This document shows positions 6,330 to 11,425 of a DNA stretch of 11,425 nucleotides, in pieces. A model generated the notes under the pieces. The model was not told where the DNA came from. It ran no database searches and saw only the letters and a program-made list of their open reading frames with translations. Position 1 is the stretch's first letter. Every line of letters begins with the position of its first letter. The stretch lies in assembly GCA_024243835.1 (NCBI GenBank), contig JALPMN010000533.1, positions 1 through 11,425 on the forward strand. The letters are read 5' to 3'. The position numbers and the translations under genes were made by a program. Source of the stretch: Enteropsectra breve (lineage: Eukaryota; Microsporidia).

Positions 6330-8075
6330 CTATGAAATATACGCATCCATTCTTTTCTGCTCCTTTTTATCGTTGTTATCTTTCTTCACATTTTTAAGAT
6401 CATTTTTCCCAATATTAAGACTCTCCAGCACATTAAGCTTTTTGATAATATGAGGCCATACGATTTCGTCTACTGTGCCTTTTGCAACCAAATAGTGAAT
6501 ATCAACATTGTCCTTCTGCCCAATTCTGTGGATACGATCCTCAGCCTGTAAAAGTGTTCCAGGATTCCAGTAAAGCTCTGCAAATATGACGGCCTTTCCC
6601 TCAGTCAGAGTCAGCCCCGTAGAACAGGCAGTGATGCTCAGAATTGCTATTTTAATTCCATCAACTTTCTGAAAATTTTCAACTGCAATGTTTCTTTTCG
6701 CACCCGGTGTTGCTCCATCAATTCTTATGTACCCAATGCCCTTCTGCTTTACAAAATCTTCCAGCTCGTTCAGCATTTCCTGGTGATGTGCAAAAACAAC
6801 CGTTTTAATATTTTTTCCCAATATCTGATCTACGTATTTTACTACCGCCGCCTTCTTCAGGCCCACTGCATTTTGAAAATCAGTCAGCAGCGTACTCTCG
6901 GCTTGCTCCCCCAGTGCGTAAACTCTCTTTTCAAGATCTCTATAGTTTACTGAACAGGTGTCCAGAATAATGTGCTTTCTAAATTTCTTGGGCAGCTGCC
7001 CCAAAACACTGTCTTTTACTCTTCTTATCATAAACGAACGCTCTAGCGCAATTGACAGCTCCTGTGCATTTGTGCATCCCCTGTAGTCCCAGAAGTGCCC
7101 GATTTTGCGCCCGTTGCAGTACCTCATTCCGTACTCGCCGAATGTTGGAAATGCTGTTTTATCCAGCGCTGAAATAATCGGGTAGAGTTCAAGGGGTCTG
7201 CTCGTTGCAGGTGTTCCAGAAACCATTATGAGACGCGATGCCTTCTGCAGGATGGGAAGAAGCCCCTTTGTTCGTTTGGAAGTCAATGACTTGAGATAAT
7301 GGCACTCATCGCAGATAATCACTCCATAGCTGTGGTATTTAAGGTACTCGATCAGTGATGATGCAAGATTGTAGCTTACAATGGTTATTTTGTTTCCCAA
7401 ATCAGCCTTTTCTTGCACAACCGTTGCTTCTTCATTTAGAAATCTTTTTATGGAATCAGACCAGTTTCCAAGCAAAGAGGCAGGGGCGATTATCAGCAGT
7501 GGAAATTCAATGCGGTAGAAATAGGCAATGGCCAGGGCCTGAATTGTTTTGCCCAGGCCCATGTCATCAGCCAGCAGCAGCCGGCCGTTGCGGCTGAGCC
7601 CAAATAAAACTCCCTCACGCTGGAAATCCATAAGTCTGTCGTAAATATCGCCTTCTAAAGTGAATTCCAGCTGGTGCTGTGGGCGCCTCAGCAGGCGCAG
7701 TGTCCCAGCTGGAATCTTTTCATATTCTATTTTTGTCTTTGAAAGTTCGTGTGCAAGCTTTTCATAGTGCTCCTCTTTGAATGTCCATTCATTTGCCTTA
7801 AGATCGTAGACAGAGCCTTCAAGTCCTGATAAAAGCGAGGAAATGACTTTGTTGGAGGGTTTTGCCAGAATCTTTTGCGGGGAAATCAGGGAAAACTTCA
7901 CTCTCTGAACAACACTCTTTACAACGCCAGGCTTGGGGGCATCATTCTTAACAACGATATTTTTGTGATTTTCTATTGTTTTTTCTGTATTTACTTTGAT
8001 ATTTGGATCTATTTTATTTTTTTCCATGTGCTTTTTGAACAGCTGTTGATACGGCTGCTGTGGGCCTTCTTTCAT
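6330..8075 (-). CDS. SMARCAL1: SMARCAL1/HARP-type SNF2-family annealing helicase, minimal form
   Basis: The predicted protein has 581 aa. In animals SMARCAL1 uses ATP to re-anneal RPA-coated single strands and to remodel stalled replication forks in the nucleus. Residues about 57-133 match the HARP domain (VKFSLIS, then YDLKANEWTF), which separates SMARCAL1 from other SNF2 proteins. The ATPase follows: Walker A ADDMGLGKT (about 169-177), DEAH-type box DECH (256-259), SGTPATSRPLELYP (from 286), AILSITACSTGLTLTEGK (477-494), AELYWNPGTLLQAEDRIHRI (from 499, motif VI), then IHYLVAKGTVDEIVWPHI. All motifs appear intact. It is much shorter than human SMARCAL1 (954 aa): the N-terminus is about 55 residues with no clear RPA-binding motif. 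The C-terminus ends QKRMDAYIS, resembling a degenerate PCNA-binding box. I start at the ATG at 8075, where CCC lies 3 bases upstream. An in-frame extension to 8177 is only an AT-rich hydrophobic run. GC content exceeds that of the flanks. Confidence 0.95.
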   Translation of the reverse strand: MKEGPQQPYQQLFKKHMEKNKIDPNIKVNTEKTIENHKNIVVKNDAPKPGVVKSVVQRVKFSLISPQKILAKPSNKVISSLLSGLEGSVYDLKANEWTFKEEHYEKLAHELSKTKIEYEKIPAGTLRLLRRPQHQLEFTLEGDIYDRLMDFQREGVLFGLSRNGRLLLADDMGLGKTIQALAIAYFYRIEFPLLIIAPASLLGNWSDSIKRFLNEEATVVQEKADLGNKITIVSYNLASSLIEYLKYHSYGVIICDECHYLKSLTSKRTKGLLPILQKASRLIMVSGTPATSRPLELYPIISALDKTAFPTFGEYGMRYCNGRKIGHFWDYRGCTNAQELSIALERSFMIRRVKDSVLGQLPKKFRKHIILDTCSVNYRDLEKRVYALGEQAESTLLTDFQNAVGLKKAAVVKYVDQILGKNIKTVVFAHHQEMLNELEDFVKQKGIGYIRIDGATPGAKRNIAVENFQKVDGIKIAILSITACSTGLTLTEGKAVIFAELYWNPGTLLQAEDRIHRIGQKDNVDIHYLVAKGTVDEIVWPHIIKKLNVLESLNIGKNDLKNVKKDNNDKKEQKRMDAYIS

Positions 8076-8077
8076 GT

Positions 8078-8080
8078 GGG
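8078..8080 (-). promoter_or_regulatory. CCC start-proximal motif of the helicase gene
   Basis: On the minus strand the sequence reads TTTTCTTGCCCACATG, placing CCC three bases from the chosen ATG. This matches the C-rich motif before the ATG of the other two genes and decides the start in favour of 8075 over the upstream in-frame ATGs. Confidence 0.55.
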
Positions 8081-8912
8081 CAAGAAAATACGAATTATAA
8101 AAATAAAGAAAAATATATAAAAGCATAGGAAAAATATAGTGAAGCGGTAGCAAATATAGAAAAGATGCAGAAGACACAAATTACAATGTTTGTAAAAAGA
8201 AATAACACTAGCACTATCGCATTAAAATAAAATTTAAAGAAAGTTTCAAGATTATATCAAAGGAATGCTATATGAGCTGTCTATTAATAACGTTTTAATA
8301 TTCATATAAAAAGCATGGAAAGTTTTATTTATTCTCTATAAGAAAACAGCAGCAATATAGAATAAAACCTCCTTGTAAACACTATAACCAAAATTCCACT
8401 ATATATTTTTTAATAAAAATTAAATAAATGCGCTATGTTTTATTGATCCATACATGTGCTCACCACAGTTTTTAATGAAATATTTGTGTTCAAAAGAGAT
8501 CAAGCTTAGCTCTTGGTGCAAATCGTAATATTAATGGGGCATTTGACATCCATATAATTTCGCTATTATAAACATACTTGAATGCATCTTTTTAAATATA
8601 GATCAAATCATTTCTTTAAAATACTAATTTCGCTCCAACAAGAGAGTTCTTTTGTATTCTGTTTGCCAGACACAATAATATCTGCACACATCGCGTGCTG
8701 CTACTTTTTTATACTATTTGAGGAGCTATAAAAATGCTATTTCTATCCATTCGACATAAGACGATCACAGAGTAGCATTCCAAAAGACAATACTCTCATT
8801 TTGCGTATTTATGAATGCACTCTATCATCTCACCTCCTTTTTAAGAACAAATAATATTAATATGACCAATAGAAACATTTTTATACTCCTTTTCCGTTAT
8901 AAATATTTTTTC

Positions 8913-8924
8913 AAAATTTTACCC
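8913..8924 (+). promoter_or_regulatory. AAATTTT plus CCC start-proximal motif of the ABC transporter gene
   Basis: AAAATTTTACCC abuts the ATG at 8925. The A/T tract followed by a C triplet matches the arrangement before 2199 (AAATTTGTCC) and the CCC before the helicase ATG. It supports 8925 as the start rather than the upstream in-frame ATGs at 8811 and 8862. Confidence 0.55.
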
Positions 8925-11078
8925 ATGGAAAAAAGTGATAAGAAAACTTTGACCGTTACAAACTTCATATACCGCGCCAAGAACAGTGCCAAGCACAAGA
9001 CCAGCGAATACATCACTCTTTTGAAGAATGTCAGTTGCACATTCACATCTGGAAATATCTACGCCATTATGGGCCCCAGCGGCAGCTGCAAAACCACTTT
9101 TCTAAACTCAATTGCTGGATACATTCCGTTGAATGATCTTACATCGGGTAGTATCACATACAATGGAAAAGATAGGGATGAATCATGGCTAAATGAGTTC
9201 GGATTAGTGGAGCAAGATGATCCTCAGCCAAAGAAGGTAACCGTTATTGATTATATCAGATCAGAATATTTATACCGAGTGGGAGGAAACGTGTCCAAGC
9301 AAGCGATAGAGGCCAACATTGAGGAGGTGCTAAAGCTCTTAGAAATCACACGCATAGCCAACCGCGATGTCTCAGTTGTGTCTGGAGGCGAGAGAAAAAG
9401 AACGATGATAGCCGTTGAACTGCTGAGTAACGCGAATGTTCTGATTCTGGATGAGCCCACCAGCGGCTTAGACTCAAATCTTGCGCTAAAGCTTGTTACA
9501 CGGCTCAAGGAGTATGCGGTAAAGCAAAACAAAATTGTGCTTCTCACAGTGCACCAGCCTGGGCCAGGCCTCTTCAGCACCTTTGACAATCTGCTTTTCT
9601 TCTACAAAGGCGCGCTGCTCTACAACGGGCCTGTCAGCGAAGTTGAGCAGGCATTTGCCACAATGGGCCTGGTGAACACAACATCACTTTCTATTTCTGA
9701 ATTTTTATTTGAAGTATTCAGTGAAACTAACATTTTGAAGAACGGTGAAGAACTGACAAAGATAAGAGAAGATTTAGTTAAAAGCGAGGAGATAAAGAAC
9801 CAAACAGTGTATGCTGCTGCGAGTATCAAGAAGGGGGGATATAGGCTATTTGCAGGAGGATTCTCATTCAGAGGCTTATATTTGAATTTTAAAGAGTTAA
9901 TCTCAAACGACTTTAAATACTGGCCCTGCGGCATGAAATTTGTGAAAGACTTGCTTCTGCTTGCTTTATACTTTGGTATGATGAGTTTCTATGTATACTC
10001 TAATGTTAAAAAAAGCTGCGATACAGAAGCACCTGAATCAAAGAAAGACGGCAATACAGAAACATCTGTGCATGTAAAACTAACACCTCCATCATTTATC
10101 TTTATGATAGAGATGAGTATTTGGGTCTTCTGGATTTTCGCGTCAATTCTTTTCTCCGGATCTTTTCTTTTCCATGACACAGATACTATGAAACGCAGAA
10201 TGAAAAGAAAAAAATACTCTGTTTTTACAGCTATTTGCTCAGGCCTTCTTTACAACGGCCCGCTCTTTCTTCTGGGGCTAGTTTTGAACTTTAGCATTAT
10301 AAAATTTATCTTTATGAGCTATAAATTAGATACAACAATAGACATCTCAAATATCGTATTCTTAGTGATTTATACTTTGACATTGCCAATTGTTCAGCTC
10401 TTCTTTAGCACACTGTCAGTCAACTTTTTCATTTATTTGATAGCAACGGTCACGAGGCTTTACTTTGCTGCTTTCCATCTGTATGACCATTTCATCAGAA
10501 ACATATTTATCGATCGCAACCTGTATATGCTTATTAAGGAGCCCATTGACGAAAAGTCTCCATTTCTTTCCAAGTTAGCAGCCAATGCTTACAAAGTTGT
10601 GGATATGGGATTCTTTTCTATTTTATTCCCCTATAGACACTTAGCAATCACCAAGTTTACTTACATACTGGAGCAAATAAAAGATAATAAAACTGTTACA
10701 GATAAAGTAGCTGCACTTTTAAGCGCATCGGAGAACGAAGACGTTGGTGTCAACAGAAAATATAAGAGCATTGAGGACAAACGTAAAGATAATGCAATAC
10801 CAGTTCTTTTTTCCATTTTTAGCAACTTGAAGTGCTATATATTTGATTCATTTAAACATTGCATGGAGGAAGAACTCTGTCAAAAGGTTTCAAATGCGAA
10901 GAATGTCGATGAATTTTTCCATATACTCAGAAGTGAAGGGATCAAGAAACTCATGTTCTTATATCTGGGCAAGTACTTCTCAATGATTTATATGTGTGTA
11001 ACTCTGGTACTTCTTTTGGGATTATCTGCCTTAATCATTAATCGAAGGTTTGCACCGGAAGTACGATACAAACTGTGA
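8925..11078 (+). CDS. ABCG (White)-type half transporter with variant Walker A
   Basis: This 717-aa half transporter has its nucleotide-binding domain before the membrane domain, the order typical of ABCG proteins, which act as dimers to move lipids or small hydrophobic molecules. Visible motifs: Walker A GPSGSCKTT (50-58), Q-loop Gln 97, signature SGGERKR (153-159), Walker B and D-loop LILDEPTSGLDS (from 173) and H-loop VHQPGPG (His 210). In Walker A, Cys replaces the Gly before the catalytic Lys (codon TGC at 9087-9089, one base from GGC); Lys and Thr remain. Membrane segments lie at about 341-361, 391-416, 433-464, 477-496, 499-520 and 685-706. The stretch before the last segment (about 520-685) is far longer than the matching loop of human ABCG2 and contains several cysteines. 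I start at 8925 because of the adjacent CCC motif; a 38-codon in-frame extension is AT-rich and adds no known domain. The substrate is unknown. An AATAAA lies 43 bp after the stop. Confidence 0.95.
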   Translation: MEKSDKKTLTVTNFIYRAKNSAKHKTSEYITLLKNVSCTFTSGNIYAIMGPSGSCKTTFLNSIAGYIPLNDLTSGSITYNGKDRDESWLNEFGLVEQDDPQPKKVTVIDYIRSEYLYRVGGNVSKQAIEANIEEVLKLLEITRIANRDVSVVSGGERKRTMIAVELLSNANVLILDEPTSGLDSNLALKLVTRLKEYAVKQNKIVLLTVHQPGPGLFSTFDNLLFFYKGALLYNGPVSEVEQAFATMGLVNTTSLSISEFLFEVFSETNILKNGEELTKIREDLVKSEEIKNQTVYAAASIKKGGYRLFAGGFSFRGLYLNFKELISNDFKYWPCGMKFVKDLLLLALYFGMMSFYVYSNVKKSCDTEAPESKKDGNTETSVHVKLTPPSFIFMIEMSIWVFWIFASILFSGSFLFHDTDTMKRRMKRKKYSVFTAICSGLLYNGPLFLLGLVLNFSIIKFIFMSYKLDTTIDISNIVFLVIYTLTLPIVQLFFSTLSVNFFIYLIATVTRLYFAAFHLYDHFIRNIFIDRNLYMLIKEPIDEKSPFLSKLAANAYKVVDMGFFSILFPYRHLAITKFTYILEQIKDNKTVTDKVAALLSASENEDVGVNRKYKSIEDKRKDNAIPVLFSIFSNLKCYIFDSFKHCMEEELCQKVSNAKNVDEFFHILRSEGIKKLMFLYLGKYFSMIYMCVTLVLLLGLSALIINRRFAPEVRYKL

Positions 11079-11425
11079 TTATAAGGAGAGACTTAGTTTA
11101 ATTCTATGATAAACCTTATCAATAAATTTAATTTTAATCATTTGGTTTTTGATTTTACACAATATTTAATTTGAATGAAATAAAGATGCTATGCATTCAT
11201 ATTAAAGCCAGTATAAATTTTATATAATTTAAAATATTGTCTTAAAGTTTAAATGATATAGTATGTACCATTACCAAGCTTTTGCTAGATAAAAAGTGCT
11301 ATAAGAATGCATACTTTACATGTGGATCAAGCGAAGAGCTATAATGGCGAAATAGTAATTTAAAACTGCTTTTTGATTTCAATAATGTCCCTGCGCTTAT
11401 AGCTATAGGCACACATTACAAGCAC
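11079..11425. other. 3' flank of the transporter gene, no gene seen
   Basis: AT-rich sequence runs to the window edge. Candidate poly(A) signals are AATAAA at 11121-11126 and AAATAAAG near 11178. No open frame of note and no RNA gene were recognised. GTATAAATTT near 11211 resembles TATA-like strings seen in other spacers of the window. Confidence 0.5.
11121..11126 (+). promoter_or_regulatory. Candidate polyadenylation signal of the ABC transporter gene
   Basis: A canonical AATAAA hexamer lies 43 bases after the transporter stop codon, a usual distance. In AT-rich DNA the hexamer also occurs by chance, so support is only positional. Confidence 0.4.

Larger units (their letters stand above)
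8076..8924. other. Long AT-rich divergent intergenic region
   Basis: This 849-bp region separates the helicase (minus) and transporter (plus) genes, so both promoters should lie in it. No coding sequence or RNA gene was recognised. AATGCTA (8733-8739) and TAGCATT (8773-8779) form a short inverted repeat about 150 bp before the transporter start. CAAGCTTAGCTCTTG near 8502 is a small imperfect palindrome. In-frame open stretches at both edges (8076-8177 on minus, 8811-8924 on plus) are AT-rich and judged non-coding. Confidence 0.5.

Noticed and set aside
7355..7597. Plus-strand open frame opposite the helicase ATPase core
   Set aside because: It is antisense to conserved SNF2 motifs and is explained by the GC-richer codon use of that gene.
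8076..8177. 34-codon hydrophobic N-terminal extension of the helicase
   Set aside because: The stretch is AT-rich and lies upstream of a CCC motif and ATG. A membrane-like leader makes no sense for a nuclear helicase, and all family domains start downstream.
8811..8924. 38-codon N-terminal extension of the ABC transporter
   Set aside because: AT-rich composition, no known domain, and a better ATG at 8925 directly follows an AAATTTTACCC signal.
1..11425. CRISPR array, bacterial operon or phage content
   Set aside because: No regularly spaced repeats, ribosome-binding sites or prokaryotic genes; every recognisable gene is eukaryotic.

Overview
This 11.4-kb window looks like eukaryotic nuclear DNA, most likely from a microsporidian. 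The genes are compact and show no introns. Intergenic DNA is very AT-rich. Housekeeping proteins are shorter than their animal or fungal relatives. Three independent genes carry a short C-rich (TCC/CCC) motif a few bases before the ATG, which is a reported microsporidian start-site signal. A half-size ABCG transporter, a minimal SNF2 helicase and decayed Ty3/gypsy and Tc1/mariner elements all fit that group. The taxon is an inference; no rRNA or marker gene is present.

Layout. (1) 1-2035 is a transposon graveyard. A broken Ty3/gypsy reverse transcriptase (RT) fragment (1-548, entering from the left edge) is interrupted by a 1445-bp Tc1-like DD34E element (549-1993). That element has near-perfect 26/27-bp inverted ends but a dead transposase (two frameshifts, two in-frame TGA codons). 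(2) 2199-5053 holds an unrecognised locus. A 218-aa reading frame has a signal-peptide-like N-terminus and a variant RING-type zinc-binding domain. It is followed, one base out of phase, by a long helical frame (open from 2831, 740 codons). The two frames read as one protein of about 950 aa split by a single-base frameshift. (3) 5462-5837 is a decayed, truncated paralogue of the first part of that gene, so the locus belongs to a duplicated family. (4) 6330-8075 (minus strand) encodes a compact SMARCAL1/HARP-type annealing helicase. (5) 8925-11078 (plus strand) encodes an ABCG-type half transporter with an unusual Walker A. The helicase and transporter genes diverge from a long (849-bp) AT-rich intergenic region.

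Functional picture. The helicase is a nuclear replication-stress factor and the transporter is a membrane protein; nothing links them beyond adjacency. The RING-type family is the most interesting content. If the N-terminus really is a secretion signal, it would be a lineage-specific, possibly secreted RING protein, and such families in intracellular parasites are effector candidates. No function can be assigned from sequence alone.
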